DNA of 64,000 bases from Lepturacanthus savala. Its lineage: Eukaryota > Chordata > Actinopteri > Scombriformes > Trichiuridae. Below are positions 1 to 12,800 of this stretch, in pieces (the stretch's first letter is position 1; each line of letters begins with the position of its first letter). Both the position numbers and the translations under genes were made by a program. The stretch spans positions 25,847,227 through 25,911,226 of the forward strand of contig CM060478.1 in the NCBI GenBank assembly GCA_030544235.1, in the 5' to 3' direction. The notes beneath the pieces were generated by a model that searched no databases, was not told the origin of the DNA, and saw nothing but the letters and a program-made list of their open reading frames with translations.

Positions 1-43
1 GGACAACAGCATATCCACAAACTTCATGCAGTACCACACATAC
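1..43 (-). CDS. exo1: exo1 coding exon 2 (partial, runs off the left edge)
   Basis: Read on the minus strand, a splice acceptor (…ccactag) at 44-45 is followed by one base that completes a split codon, then 14 codons reading YVWYCMKFVDMLLS. This matches the second block of the N-terminal nuclease domain of exonuclease 1 (YVGFCMKFVNMLLS in human). The split codon CA|G joins exactly to the exon at 134-294. The exon continues beyond the window. EXO1 is a nuclear 5'-3' exonuclease and flap endonuclease of the Rad2/XPG family, acting in mismatch repair and end resection. This stretch lies just after the first part of the XPG N-domain. Identification is by motif only but the continuity across the intron makes it firm. 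Confidence 0.85.
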
Positions 44-133
44 CTAGTGGAAAGATTGAAATATTCTCACTCCATGTAGCTTATGGACTAAAATACTGAT
101 CTTTGTTATTCAACTAAAATCAGAAGGACTTAC

Positions 134-294
134 TGATCAGTTGGTTCTCCTTTAGCGAGCTTCTCAGCACATGAAAACGCTCCTTTATGCAGCCAACAGT
201 ATGTGTCCACAGCAACAGTTTGGCCCTTGTATTTCTTCACATTCACAGGTTCTGCTGCCTCTTTGATGAACTGCAACAAACCAGAAATTCCCAT
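134..294 (-). CDS. exo1: exo1 coding exon 1, start codon to first coding intron
   Basis: The minus strand encodes 53 codons plus two bases, starting MGISGLLQFIKEAAEP and containing KYKGQTVAVDTYCWLHKGA and CAEKLAKGEPTD. This is the N-terminal Rad2/XPG domain of EXO1 (human begins MGIQGLLQFIKEA). The aspartate of AVDTYCWLH corresponds to the conserved first metal-binding acidic residue of the family. The start codon is at 294-292 and the initiator Met-Gly is the usual family start. The donor GTAAGT reads from 133 down to 128. The intron to the next exon (44-133) is only 90 bp. The exon probably begins upstream at about 308, after a …ggttcag acceptor, which leaves a short 5' UTR stretch. The gene points away from kcnh1. 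Confidence 0.9.
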
Positions 295-308
295 CGTCGG
301 ATGCTGGT

Positions 309-1622
309 CTGAACCACACGGACTGGACCAGTATCAGGGTCAGGGTGATGGATTCTAGACCTGCAACAGAAACAGGTAAGTTGTTTATAGTTTTTCCATG
401 ACAGACAAGTAAAACAGAATGCTGAGATTTCCAGTGGTGGAAGGTAACCAAGTACATTTCATGTCATTTAAATCAAAGTGAGTTGCATAGCCTAGCAAAA
501 TATGCCTTAGCTTTTATTTTTTATATTTCATTTTTAGTTGCTTCCAACTTCTCCTCTCCCCATTTTATGTCACCTAAATAAAAATCATTGTTCCTATTCC
601 TCCTATACTCTAATAGTCCATTCTAACGTACAGCAGTTCTCTCCTTTGCAGCTGCAGCAGTGTTGCTGTTACAGTACAAATGTGTGTTGGTTCTCTCCAT
701 AGGCTGCATTAATACCTCTACTTCTATCCAAGTACATTTTACATTTTACACATTTTACTTCGGTGCTCCATTGATCATGGCTTTTTAAAGTGTAATTCAA
801 GGTAAACATACTCAGAGTAAGTTAATGCAGAGATGGGGGATAAATTCAGAGTTTTTTTAACATCCTTTCTGGACTAACCCCCGGAGTCCTGTCCTGTGTT
901 TTCTCATCATTCATGCTGCAGTGGAGCCGCTACCAAGAGCCTTCAGTTGCTGAGGGCTGGTGGCTGCAATGGATCCTGTCACCTCAACCTCCACATACAC
1001 CGCAATTCAATATAATCCAGTTATCTATTTAAAGTCATACTCATCTTTTTTCTGTTCAAACTTATTATTTCCATCCTATGCCACTTCATCTATTGCAGCC
1101 TAATCATCCTCTGTTTCTCTTCCTGAGGTTTCTCCCTTTTTTTCTCCCTGTTAAAGGGTTGTTTTTCACAAGTTTTTCTTTGCATGATGTGAGGGTCTAT
1201 GGACAGAGGAGGTTGTGTTGTACAAACTGTAAACCTATTGGGGCAAATCTGTGATTTTGTGCTATACAAACTCAAATGAATGTCCTTCTGCTGGTAGTAT
1301 TATTCTGTCCACCGTCAATACAGTAACATGCTGCTAAAACAGATGCTATGTGTTAATAATCTAATGATGTCAGACAGAAAAATATGAGTCAGACAGTAAA
1401 CAAACACTTTACTGCAGTACTTTAACTACAGCAACGTATAATACATAATATATTTGTAATTAGATCCACCTTAACGTTAGATAATTAACCCTGAATATCA
1501 CGTTGACCTATTAACGTTTATCTAACGTAAAATGAACATTGGGAAAAGAAGAAGGAAGCGAACAGCTGATGACCGTGAACATAAAACATTAAAAGTTGAA
1601 GTTAATTTAAAGTTTTAATTAC
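309..1622 (-). other. exo1: probable first (5' UTR) intron of exo1
   Basis: No coding exon, tRNA or recognisable transposon is seen here. The interval lies between the exo1 start exon and a candidate noncoding first exon. The acceptor I chose (about 309-311 on the minus strand) has a poor pyrimidine tract, so the true boundary could be the alternative near 361. Confidence 0.4.
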
Positions 1623-1700
1623 CTGTTTTTCTGTTGTTTACTGTTGTTCAATTCATAAATCGGAGACTAAGCAGCAGGAACAACCTGGAGCGGATTTGGT
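1623..1700 (-). other. exo1: candidate noncoding first exon of exo1
   Basis: On the minus strand, a …aaaaacag|gtaattaa donor falls at 1621-1625, and just upstream (higher coordinates) are CCAAT and GC boxes. A short untranslated first exon spliced to the start-codon exon is common for this gene. The 5' limit is a guess. Without transcript data this is an inference from signal spacing. Confidence 0.35.
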
Positions 1701-1734
1701 TTTAGCGGCAAAAGAAGCGTTTTAGTATAAGCTG

Positions 1735-1800
1735 CTGCTATTGGCTAAGAAACCGGAAATAGGGGCGGGTGCGCTCCAAAATATCACCGGAAAGCCCGTC
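1735..1800 (-). promoter_or_regulatory. exo1: candidate exo1 promoter: CCAAT box and GC box
   Basis: On the minus strand CCAAT lies at 1744-1740 (within agccaatagc) and a CCCGCCCC GC box at 1769-1762. This is a small GC-rich island in otherwise AT-rich DNA, and no TATA box is seen in the right place. The arrangement fits a TATA-less housekeeping promoter driving exo1 leftward. Inferred from motifs and position only. Confidence 0.4.
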
Positions 1801-1856
1801 AATATGTGTGGACATAAGCATAGACATAACACCCACCATAAGAGTTTTGAGGATAT

Positions 1857-1920
1857 AATATATATATATATATAAATTCTAAAGATTATAAAGATATATA
1901 TGTATCTACATATTTGTATT

Positions 1921-1997
<77 letters not shown>
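1857..1997. repeat. (TA)n followed by (TG)n microsatellite
   Basis: A short (TA)n tract near 1857-1875 is followed by a pure (TA)n at 1923-1975, which passes directly into (TG)n at 1975-1997. Apparent ORFs here encode only YI/TH dipeptide runs and are not genes. Confidence 0.95.
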
Positions 1998-2587
1998 TAA
2001 AATGATGTATGTTAAATAATGGCAAGGCAGGAGCAACATCGCCACCTACTGGTGCAGCAGGGGACTGTATAGAGGAGAGAGGATCTATATGATGAGAGAA
2101 TCTTGGTTTCTGAAGTGTTTCTGGGAGAGTTTTCATCTTGTCGTTGGAAAGTGAGCTAGGCTTGTTTTATTCATTAAGTGACATAAGGAAATACATATTT
2201 CTGTCAGTGTCAAATGAGACATTTAAATCTGCCATTGTCTCTAACATGAAGCTACAGCTAAGCAGATGTTACAATTAGAACTGATTAAGGCTCCAATTAT
2301 GTCAAACAGTATTTTTTGTTTTTAAGTTAATAATTACTGTTTTGTGATATACACCCTGGATGAATAAGAATAGGTCATAAGTTGTTGAAGTTGAAAAAAA
2401 TCTGTGATATATATGATAAGTTGAATGAGTGGTAACACTTGTTTACCTACTTTCATTGACATTTAATGCCAATATGGCTGCTGCGAAAAAGGTCAATTGT
2501 AAAATCTCCAACCTTTTCACCTTTTGGGAATACAGACCTTTGTTAATGCAGAGATGTCATGTTATAACAGGTAGAATATGAATAGAT
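1998..2587. other. intergenic, no feature recognised
   Basis: AT-rich spacer between the exo1 promoter region and the LINE. No splice-flanked coding segment, RNA gene or transposon end was seen. Confidence 0.5.
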
Positions 2588-2622
2588 TTAATAAAAGCTC
2601 GTCTCGTCTCGTCTTCTTCCGC

Positions 2623-3458
2623 TTATCCATTATCGGGTCGCGGGGGCAGCAGCTTCAGCAGGGAAGCCCAGACTTCCCTCTCCCCGGCTACTTCCTCCAG
2701 CTCTTCCGGGGGGACCCCAAGGCGTTCCCAGACCACCCGAGAGACATAGTCTCTCCAGCGTGTCCTGGGTCTTCCCCGGGGCCGCCGCCCGGAGGGACGT
2801 GCCCGGAACACCTCACCAGGGAGGCGTCCAGGAGGCATCCTCACTAGATGCCTGAGCCACCTCAACTGGCTCCTCTCGATGTGGAGGAGCAGCGGTTCTA
2901 CTCTGAGCCCCTCGCGGATGACCGAGCTTCTCACCCTATCTCTAAGGGAGAGCCCAGCCACCCGGCGAAGGAAACCCATTTCGGCCGCTTGTATTCGCGA
3001 TCTCGTTCTTTCGATCACTACCCAAAGCTCGTCACCATAGGTGAGGGTAGGAACGTAGATTGACTAGTAAATCAGGAGCTTCGCCTTTCGGCTCAGCTCC
3101 TTCTTCATCACGACGGACCGATGCAGGGCCCGCATCACTGCAGACGCCGCACCGATCCGCCGGTCAATCTCCCGCTCCATCCTCCCCCCACTCGTGAACA
3201 AGACCCCGAGATACTTGAACTCCTCTGGAGTCGACACTCCACCCTTTTCCGGTCCAGAACCATGGCCTCGGATTTGGAGGTGCTGATTTTCATCCAAGCC
3301 GCTTCACACTCGGCTGCGAACTGCTCCAGTGAGAGCTGAAGGTCACGGCTCGATGAAACCAACAGGACCAGATCGTCCGCAAATAGCAACGACCCAATCC
3401 TGAGGTCACCAAACCGCAGCCCCTCGACGCCCTGGCTGCGCCTAGAAATTCTGTCCAT
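2623..3458 (-). pseudogene. LINE ORF2, C-terminal part (FADD motif to end), broken
   Basis: After the frameshift the minus strand reads MDRISRRSQGVEG and SLLFADDLVLL. The catalytic FADD codons fall at 3383-3372. A further frame change near 3135-3297 leads into EEFKYLGVLFTSGGRM. An in-frame stop (3063-3061) interrupts LLIY*SIYVPTLTYGDELW. The remaining open part (from 3018) ends EVWASLLKLLPPRPDNG with its stop at 2625-2623. These breaks show the copy is dead, although the lesions are few. Confidence 0.88.
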
Positions 3459-5395
3459 AAGTTATGAACAGAATTGGTGACAAAGGGCAGCCCTGACGGA
3501 GTCCAACCCCCACTGGAAACAAGTTCGTCTTATTACCGGCAATGCGGACCAAGCTCTGGCACCGAGAGTACAGGGACCGGACAGCCCGTGTCAACGGGTC
3601 CGGGACCCCATACTCCCGGAGCACCCCCCACAGGACTGCCCGAGGGACACGGTCGAACGCCTTCTCCAGATCCACAAAACACATGTAGACTGGTTGGGCG
3701 AACTCCCACGCACCCTCGAGCACCCTGCTAAGGGTAAAGAGCTGGTCCACAGTTCCACGACCAGGACGAAAACCACACTGCTCCTCCTGAATCCGAGGTT
3801 TGACTATCTTACGGACCCTCCTCTCCAGTACCCCCGAATAGACTTTCCCAGGGAGGCTGAGGAGTGTGATCCCTCTATAGTTGGAACACACCCTCTGGTC
3901 CCCCCTTTTATAAAGGGGAACCACCACCCCAGTTTGCCAGTCCAGAGGCACTGCCCCCGATGTCCACGCGATGTTGCAGAGATGTGTCAACCAAGACAGC
4001 CCTACAACATCCAGAGCCTTGAGGAACTCAGGGCGAATCTCATCCACCCCCGGGGCCTTGCTGCCGAGGAGCTTTTTGACTACCTCGGCAATCTCAGCCC
4101 CAGAGATAGGCGAGTCCACCACTGATCCCCCAGACTCTGCCTCTTCAACAGAAGACGTGCTGGTGGGATTGAGGAGGTCTTCGAAGTATTCCCCCCACCG
4201 ATCCAGGACGTCCCGAGTCGAGGTCAGCAGCACCCCGTCTCCACTGAACACCGTGTCAACGGTGCGCCGCTTTCCCCTCCTGAGACGCCGAATGGTGGTC
4301 CAGAACTTCCTCGAAGCTGTTCGAAAGTCTTTCTCCATGGCTTCACCGAACTCCTCCCACGCCCGAGTTTTTGCCTCGGCAACCACCGAGGCTGCGATCC
4401 GCTTAGCACGCCGATACCCGTCAGCTGCTTCCGGAGACCCACAGGCCAAGAAGGTTCTGTAGGACTCCTTCTTCAGCTTGACGGCATCCCTTACCGCCGG
4501 TGTCCACCAGCGGGTTCGGGGATTGCCGCCACGACAGGCACCGACGACCTTACGGCCACAGCTCCGATCAGCCGCCTCAACAATAGAGGCGCGGAACAAG
4601 GTCCACTCGGACTCAATGTCCCCCGCCTCCCCCCGGACGTGAGTGAAGCTCTCCCGGAGGTGCGAGGTGAAGCTCCTTCTGACAGGAGATTCGTCCAGAC
4701 GTTCCCAGCAAACCCTCATAGAACGTTTGGGTCTGCCAGGTCTGACCGGCTTCTTCCCCCACCATCGGAGCCAACTCACTACCAGGTGGTGATCAGTTGA
4801 CAGCTCCGCCCCTCTCTTCACCCGAGTGTCCAGGACATGAGGCCGCAAGTCCGACGACACGACAACAAAGTCAATCATCGAACTGCGGCCAAGGGTGTCC
4901 TGGTGCCAATTGCACATATGGACACCCCTATGCCTGAACATGGTGTTCGTTATGGACAATCCATGACGAGCACAGAAGTCCAACAACGAAACACCATTTG
5001 GGTTCAGATCAGGGGGGCCGTTCCTCCCAATCACGCCTCTCCAGCTCACACTGTCATTGCCCACGTGAGCATTGAAGTCCCCCAGGAGGACAAGGGAGTC
5101 CCCAGAAGGGGCGCCCTCCAGCACCCCATCCAAGGACTCCAAGAAGGGTGGGTATTCTGAACTGTCATTCGGCGCATAGGCACAAACGACAGTCAGGACC
5201 CGTCCCCCCACCCGAAGGCGGAGGGAGGCTACCCTCTCGTCCACCGGGGTGAACCCCAATGTACAGGCACCGAGCCGGGGGGAAACAAGCATTCCCACCC
5301 CAGCTCTGCGCCTCTCACCGGGGGCAACTCCAGAGTGGTAGATAATCCAACCCCTCTCGAGGAAACTGGTTCCGGAGCCCACACTGTGCGTCACA
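3442..5395 (-). pseudogene. LINE ORF2, endonuclease plus N-terminal reverse transcriptase part
   Basis: The minus-strand frame ends at 3442 and its LINE portion starts near 5395. Endonuclease signatures are GDFNAHVG, IDFVVVSSDL and STDHHLVVSW. RT signatures are KAPGVDEIRPEFLK, NYRGITLLSLPGKVYS, CGFRPGRGTVDQLFTL, FVDLEKAFDRVPR (catalytic D of motif A) and GVGLRQGCPLSP. The frame is lost at about 3450-3460, just before the FADD motif, consistent with a small deletion. The codons upstream of about 5395 in this frame are flanking DNA, not LINE. It is not expected to make active enzyme. Confidence 0.9.
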
Positions 5396-5403
5396 TTAAT
5401 AAA

Positions 5404-5765
5404 CTTAAAATTAATAATAAAATAGATGTTAAATGTGCCAGATTTGACCAAAGTTATTATCGTTGAAGAAAAATAGGGAATAATAAAAACTAGAAATGCA
5501 AGAACATTGTGTGCTTACAAAACTAAAAATATAGATAAAATTTCCTTGTTTTTTGTCTTTTTTTGTGATTTAATGGCATTTTTGAATCTCACCACTGACA
5601 AATACCCCATATTACAAAATATAAAAACAAACAACAAAAAAACCCTGATGACCCGGCATGAAGGGACAAAGGGGGCCGGTGCTCTTGCACCCACCACCCC
5701 CCTCTCCATGTACCTGTAGTGCAGATTATAAAGATGTTTAGATCATTTAGAGTCATATGTGTTAG
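5404..5765. other. intergenic, no feature recognised
   Basis: AT-rich spacer with poly-A/T runs. Small ORFs on both strands overlap each other and match nothing recognisable. Confidence 0.5.
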
Positions 5766-6275
5766 ATCCGTGGAGTTAAACTCAGTTTGATCCTGGGTCA
5801 CATTTCACGTTTCCCTCAAAGGACCAACTATAAAGATCATATATATGTATCTATATTATCATTATTATTATATATGTCATTATATTAGATAATTGCCTTT
5901 CCACTCATAATAGTGCTGGTGACAATTTGCCTAGATTTCTAAACAGAATTTAAAAATCTGATGATGCAGAAATAATGTTCTATTGTTGTTAGTGTCTAAT
6001 TATTAAAATGCTGCAGCAAAACATGTAAAATCATCACAGATATCTAGAGACTCATACAAGAATATGCTGATAACCACTATTAACTATTGGATTTATTTCA
6101 TGGATGTTTCAAAGATTGGAATCTATGGTTTTGTGTTGCTATGCTAAATATTAAAGAATAGAAAGTACCAGAAAGTAATGACAGATGTACTTCAACAAAG
6201 GAAAATAAGGAAAAACGGAAACTTTCCTGTTTTTAAACAACCTTCGTGGCCGATTGAGAAAAGGAGTTAGGAGTT
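5766..6275 (+). mobile_element. hAT-like non-autonomous element, copy H1 (truncated at the right)
   Basis: Begins near ggagttaaactcagtttgat and runs through the family body (tataaagatcatatatatg, ataatagtgctggtgacaa, aggaaaaacggaaactttcc, ccttcgtggccgattgag). It shares long stretches with copies at 9078, 23912 and 33595 and stops before the right end seen in H4. Its last part lies just upstream of the kcnh1 5' region. Confidence 0.7.
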
Positions 6276-6451
6276 AAGGCATTAACACCTCTGTGTCCAG
6301 GTGTCAGGGTCCATCCTCCTCCTCTGCTGTAGCAGCCTGACTTCACATCACCAGCAGATGGAGCTCCGGCTCCTGGTTTTGATGAGGCTCGGCCCCTCCT
6401 GGTCCTGCCGTTGTTTTCTCCTCCTGGATGATGAGGTGCGTAAAGAAGGCG

Positions 6452-6533
6452 CCACCGCACCGCATCTCACCGCATCTCATCTCACCGCATCTCACCGCAC
6501 CGCACCGCGCCACCGCGCCACCACGCCGCAGCG
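6452..6533. repeat. (CACCGCATCT)-type tandem repeat in the kcnh1 5' region
   Basis: Imperfect iterations of caccgcaccgcatct and ctcaccgcat run for about 80 bp into gccaccgcgccaccacgcc. CpGs recur in every unit. It also accounts for the apparent repeats in the overlapping small ORFs on both strands, which are not genes. Confidence 0.75.
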
Positions 6534-6617
6534 GGATGAAGCAGCTGCAGCGACTGATCAGAGCAGCCACTTCCTCCGGGAGAAATCCACGCAGCGTCTC
6601 AGAGCGTCTCAGAGACC

Positions 6618-8103
<1,486 letters not shown>

Positions 8104-8801
8104 GAGGATGATATCAGGTAAAATGACCATTTAAAGTTCGGGGTCCAGAGGGGTTAGAGCCAATGAATATAAAGGATTTAAACTGTTGACATAACAGTGG
8201 TTGACTAGTAACAGGTGAATTGAAATGTTCATGGTAGCCTGGTATGACAAATCTAACTAAACCCATTTTACCTGAAACTACTCAAAAAAAAACAAACAAA
8301 ACAAAAATATGGCACAGAGGATATTTCAAGATTTATAGGACCTAAATAGTTATATTTTATTACATAATTCCAACACAAAATGATCAGAAACAGTCAATAA
8401 TAATAAATATACAATGAAAAGGTATATTATATTTGGTATTGTGTTATTGTACCAAGCAATTTCCAAAAAAGTGGCCCAATTTACCTGATATCACCCTATA
8501 ATTTAAAAAGTACAAGGCCTAAAATTGAGCCTTGGGACACACCCTGTTTAATTTCATGCATCCTTAAGTAGAATGTGTCTGGACTTTCCAGTTTCTATTC
8601 CTGAGATAAGAACTAAACCATTAAAATATTAAAATTTGTAGGGCCTAAATAATTATATTTTATCACATAATTCCAACACAAAATGATCAAAAACAGTCAT
8701 TATTAATAATAAATATACATGGAAAAGGGATATTTGGTATTATGTTTTTGTCCCAAGCGACTTACCAAAAAAATGGAACAATTTACCTGATATCACCCTA
8801 T
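8104..8801. mobile_element. modular GGTGATATCAG-type element, copy A
   Basis: Starts at ggatgatatcaggtaaaatg and reaches a first right end, ttacctgatatcaccctata, at about 8481-8500. A module follows that on the minus strand reads MHEIKQGVSQGSILGLVLF, a reverse-transcriptase motif. A second copy of the right half then ends at tttacctgatatcaccctat near 8801. The same composite layout recurs at 19343 and 25081. No transposase is encoded. Confidence 0.75.
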
Positions 8802-8839
8802 AGTATATGTGTATATGTATATGATATGTACTTTAGAGT

Positions 8840-8867
8840 TATATATATATATATATATATATATATT
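8840..8867. repeat. (AT)n microsatellite
   Basis: Pure AT run directly downstream of element copy A. Confidence 0.9.
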
Positions 8868-9077
8868 ACAGAAAACAAAAGCACATGTCTATAGAGCGTG
8901 GTGTTTCTTATGACCTTGGGAGGTCCATGGATTAGTGAGCAGTAAATCTCTCCCAAGCTAGAAAACAAAAGAGCAGAGACTGTAATCTGCTGCAGTGGAG
9001 ACGGTGGGCGACTCCGTGGAGGTTCTCAACGTTTTTATGAACCTTTGGTCTCTCAGTCAGTCTTTAACCCTCTAAAC

Positions 9078-9640
9078 CAGGGGAGTTAAACTCAATTTCA
9101 TCCTGGGCCACATCAGTGTTCTGAGGCCAATTATAAAGATCATATATATGTATCTACATATTATTATTATTATATATGTTATTATATTAGATAATTGCCT
9201 CTCCACTCATAATAGTGCTGGTGACAATTTGATAAGATTTTTAAACAGAATTTAAAATATGCTGATGCAGAAATAATGTTATAATAATGTTAATTGTTGT
9301 TAGTGTCTAATTATTAAAATGCTGCAGCAAAACATGTAAAATCATCACAGATATCTAGAGACTCATACAAGAATATGCTGATAACCACTATTAACTATTG
9401 GATTTATTTCATGGATGTTTCAAAGATTGGAATCTATGGTTTTGTGTTGCTATGCTAAATATTAAAGAATAGAAAGTACCAGAAAGTAATGACAGATGTA
9501 CTTCAACAAAGGAAAATAAGGAAAAACAGAAACTTTCCTGTTTTTAAACAACCTTCGTGGCCGATTGAGAAAAGATTTTGGAGTTAATGAAGTCGTACAA
9601 AGACAACGTGACCAGCGTGTCTCTGTTATATAAGAACCCA
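9078..9640 (+). mobile_element. hAT-like element, copy H2 (right end missing)
   Basis: Left end caggggagttaaactcaatt at 9078, then the family body to ttggagttaatgaagtcgta and gaccagcgtgtctctgtta. The terminal segment present in H3 and H4 is missing. The bases before the left end (ttaaccctctaaac) are identical to those before H4. Confidence 0.75.
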
Positions 9641-10357
9641 GGCTATTTCTCCTTAAAGGAAAATTATGGGGTGTATAACACATGGAAAACATTTCTGAAA
9701 CTTTTTTAAAAAAAAATAACTCCCAGGATCAGAGATCTGTTATATCACATATATGTCACGTTGGGTATTTATGGTAAATTTATTCCTCATTTGAAAATTC
9801 ACCATCTTAGCAGTTTTAATGTCTTTTGGCTCAGCAGCACATATTTTGTCTTGTATTTGCTAGTTAGGTTCAATAATTAATTATTTCAACAACAGAAACT
9901 ATATTAATTAAAAAATAAGTGAATCGGCTAGATTAATTGAACAGCTCTTTACCATTCCTCCTATTGTGACATATATGTAACATGAGGTTTTCCATGACTA
10001 TTTTATGGTTTAAAGCCTGATCTGACACATGTTTCACAATAATATCTTCTTATGTTATTAAACCATTTCAATTGTTAAATGGGTTAAAACTTATCTTTTA
10101 GTCATATGTGAAGAAGTTGTATGTTAGTTTAATGCATTTTAAAAGTTATGTGGTTCTAAGCAACTGTCTTTTAACATTAAAACTGAAGATAAATTAATTA
10201 CATGAATTAATTTTGAATTTTAATTTCCCTTTGTCATTTTACATGATGAGATCAATGTTGTTTTATGATTTTTACGATTTGTAGGGTCTAAATACTTTTA
10301 ATAATTCAATTTACCTGATGTATGTCCTTGTCACTCCATGCTTCACGTTTCCATGTG

Positions 10358-10360
<3 letters not shown>

Positions 10361-10408
<48 letters not shown>
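10361..10408. repeat. (CGCA)n to (CA)n microsatellite
   Basis: Five CGCA units run directly into 14 CA units. Confidence 0.95.
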
Positions 10409-10409
<1 letters not shown>

Positions 10410-11310
10410 TTTGTTCATTTCTGGTCACAAACATTGCATGCATGTAAAAAAAAATGTATATGATATGTGTTTTATATGTTGGTCTTTTAAAAGTAATAAG
10501 GTGGCAAAACATTAAAAAAATGTTTTTTTTGTTTGTTTTTTTTAAAAAGTGAATTATCCTAATTAAAACTTTACCTGTTAGAAAGTGGGAACACAGTTGA
10601 ACTAAATATTGATAGAATAGTTAGTAATGGAGTTAGTAACACAATATTAAGAATGATCGTTAGGATTTGTTTTGGTTTTGGACATCTTTTGGATAATTAA
10701 ACATGCACTGGGTCAAATTGACAAATTAACAAAACAGGAGGGTTAAATTAGTGCTAATTCAGGTTCCATTTGACCTGAATGGAACCTTATTAAGTATCAC
10801 TGCAACACCCTAACCTGCTATTTAATGTCAATGTGGCTGCTGTAAAACAGATCCATGAATCAATATCTTTCATATAATCACTAAATGAGCCTTGAAACAT
10901 GTCTGGAGGGGATCATTAGATCTTTAGACCTACAGTCACAGTTTTGTTCAGGGACAGTGGAACCCCGATGTCTCATTTCTGTTTTAGTTGATAATCTTAA
11001 ACCTGTTAGCAAACAGTATTTTCTTTACACATCCAGCAGTCACAATAAGGAGCAACATTATCGTTCATTTGGAGTCATGTTTCTGTCCACCTGCTGAATG
11101 TAATGTCCAATATTTCGCTCTGTTTTTGCTCTCCATGAACTCCTGAGGGAGATATTCACTTTAGCTGCTAAGTGCACCACGATGTTCACCAGCTTGTCAC
11201 TAACTGTGTCTGTTTGTCGTTTGATGCTGAGCAGTGTACACTGGGTTTTTAGAGCTTTTTCTCTGAAAACAGTTGCCTGCTGCGGGTGACTATAGTATCA
11301 GGGCCAGGCA

Positions 11311-11311
<1 letters not shown>

Positions 11312-11366
<55 letters not shown>
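11312..11366. repeat. (AT)n microsatellite
   Basis: Uninterrupted AT dinucleotides, followed about 100 bp later by a (TG)n tract at 11469-11497. Confidence 0.95.
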
Positions 11367-11371
<5 letters not shown>

Positions 11372-11463
11372 GAAGATTTTGTTTTTATTTTAAATGCCAA
11401 GAATAAAGTCAATATTTCAGTATTAGCGCCAGGCAAATAAAATAAAATGGAAAAGGGGTTTAT

Positions 11464-11468
<5 letters not shown>

Positions 11469-11497
<29 letters not shown>
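11469..11497. repeat. (TG)n microsatellite
   Basis: Uninterrupted TG dinucleotides. Confidence 0.9.
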
Positions 11498-11499
<2 letters not shown>

Positions 11500-12342
11500 C
11501 ATTCCATCCTTGTTGGATGTAACCATGGATACTCTTGGTTCTGTCCATTACCAGCTTTTTCAGTGCACGAATGAGGCCACTTCTTCAGAGTTTGTGTGGT
11601 ATATATAGTATATAATAATATAATACATGCTATTTTCTTTTTTAATAAAGCCAATTCTTTAGTACAAATTCACCAATTCCTTTACACAAGCTGTTTTGTA
11701 AAGGCAGCCATGCACTAATGTTTGATTTATTCTTCAAAAGTTCAACTTTAATCTTGAAATATCAAGTTTATGAACATTTTAAATTTATTCTTGAAATGTT
11801 ATTTTGACTTTATACCTAATTTTCAACTTTTTTTTTCAAATTGCAAAAACACCCCAAAACTCTATATTACTGAGTGAACTAAAACACTCAAATTGCAAAT
11901 AGACAGCGAACCATGAGCCGAATAGAGCTGCAGCATCACTGCTAAATAATGTTGAATATTACAGAAATGTTAAATAAACACACAACATTAGGGCTGATAA
12001 ATTATTATTCATTAAAGTGGTTTGGTTCAGATGTTGTTTTCCAGTGGGCGGAGCCAGTGGCTAACGGCTAGCAGCTAGCTACGTGGCAGAAACCAATCAA
12101 ACTATATGTAGAAGCCAGTAAGTCATTGATCACGCCACTTGTTCAACATTAGTCCAGAATCAGCCTCTTTTTACCAGTCTGCTGGTTAAGATCAGATGTA
12201 ATGATTGTAGGGGGAGGGAGGAGGGAACTAGAGATTTAATTTCCCCCTCATTGATTCATGATCTCACTTTCATATAAATATGGAACATTGCTATAACTAC
12301 TATTATGACTTTAACATTGTTTAAAACATTTGGCTATCAATA

Positions 12343-12800
12343 AAGACAGCCATGGGACCAATAAAATATTACAACATAACATAAATAATCATCTCATAAA
12401 AAGAGTCATGTACTTGTAGCTGAAAACAGTTTGAAGTTTTAATTTGACATGAAATCATGTGTAATTGCTACATTTTGAATGATAAATAAGAAATTTCCAC
12501 TCGAGTTCTCGTCCTGTATGACTTTCAATTACAGCTTTTTGTATTTTACAGATTTGTCCTGTATTTCAAAACCAAACTTCAGTAATGTACTAATATGAAT
12601 TTGCTATTGTAAAATGGCATTTTCATTGTATTCCATTAAATATAGATAATATAGAAATACTGCACAAGACTTTACACAAAATTATGTGATAAACTAATAT
12701 AAGTAGATTTCTATAATGTATGTCTAAGCTGAAGTGACTATTTATAGCAGTGTCAGTGCACTTTTATAGCAACTTTTATAGTTTTTATCAGTGAAAATAT
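12343..12800. repeat. dispersed repeat, unclassified, copy 1 (partner 14833-15160)
   Basis: Shares agacagccatgggacca, aatcatctcataaaaag, agttttaatttgacatgaaa and the following few hundred bases with 14833-15160 in the same orientation, with many substitutions. Either an old tandem-like duplication inside intron 1 or two copies of one repeat. No coding content. Confidence 0.6.

Larger units (their letters stand above)
2596..5395 (-). mobile_element. 5'-truncated, decayed non-LTR retrotransposon (CR1/L2/Rex-like LINE)
   Basis: The minus strand carries, in order, an APE-type endonuclease, a reverse transcriptase and a C-terminal region, in three frames broken by frameshifts and one stop. The 3' end (plus coordinates 2596-2625) is a very short tail after the ORF stop, made of GACGA repeats (read as gctcgtctcgtctcg on the plus strand). 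The 5' end near 5395 lacks ORF1 and the start of ORF2, so this is a truncated insertion. A possible target duplication TTAATAAA sits at 2588-2595 and 5396-5403, but it is short and low-complexity. A second, shorter copy of the same family lies at 39507-40016. The clade within CR1/L2/Rex is not certain by eye. The base composition is much more GC-rich than the surroundings. Confidence 0.92.
9641..12342. other. intron 1, middle: microsatellites only
   Basis: AT-rich intron. Contains (CGCA)n/(CA)n at 10361-10408, a perfect 10-bp-arm hairpin at 10761-10787, (AT)n at 11312-11366 and (TG)n at 11469-11497. No gene or identifiable transposon was seen. Confidence 0.5.

Noticed and set aside
1722..2136. 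Minus-strand frames of 107 and 76 codons
   Set aside because: They are translations of the (TA)n and (TG)n tracts and the adjacent exo1 promoter region; no real protein content.
2578..5160. Plus-strand frames over the LINE (up to 163 codons)
   Set aside because: Antisense shadows of the minus-strand LINE ORF2, caused by its GC-rich codons.
2588..5403. TTAATAAA as the target duplication of the large LINE
   Set aside because: Only 8 bp of A/T-rich sequence, which occurs often by chance here; kept as a tentative boundary mark, not as evidence.
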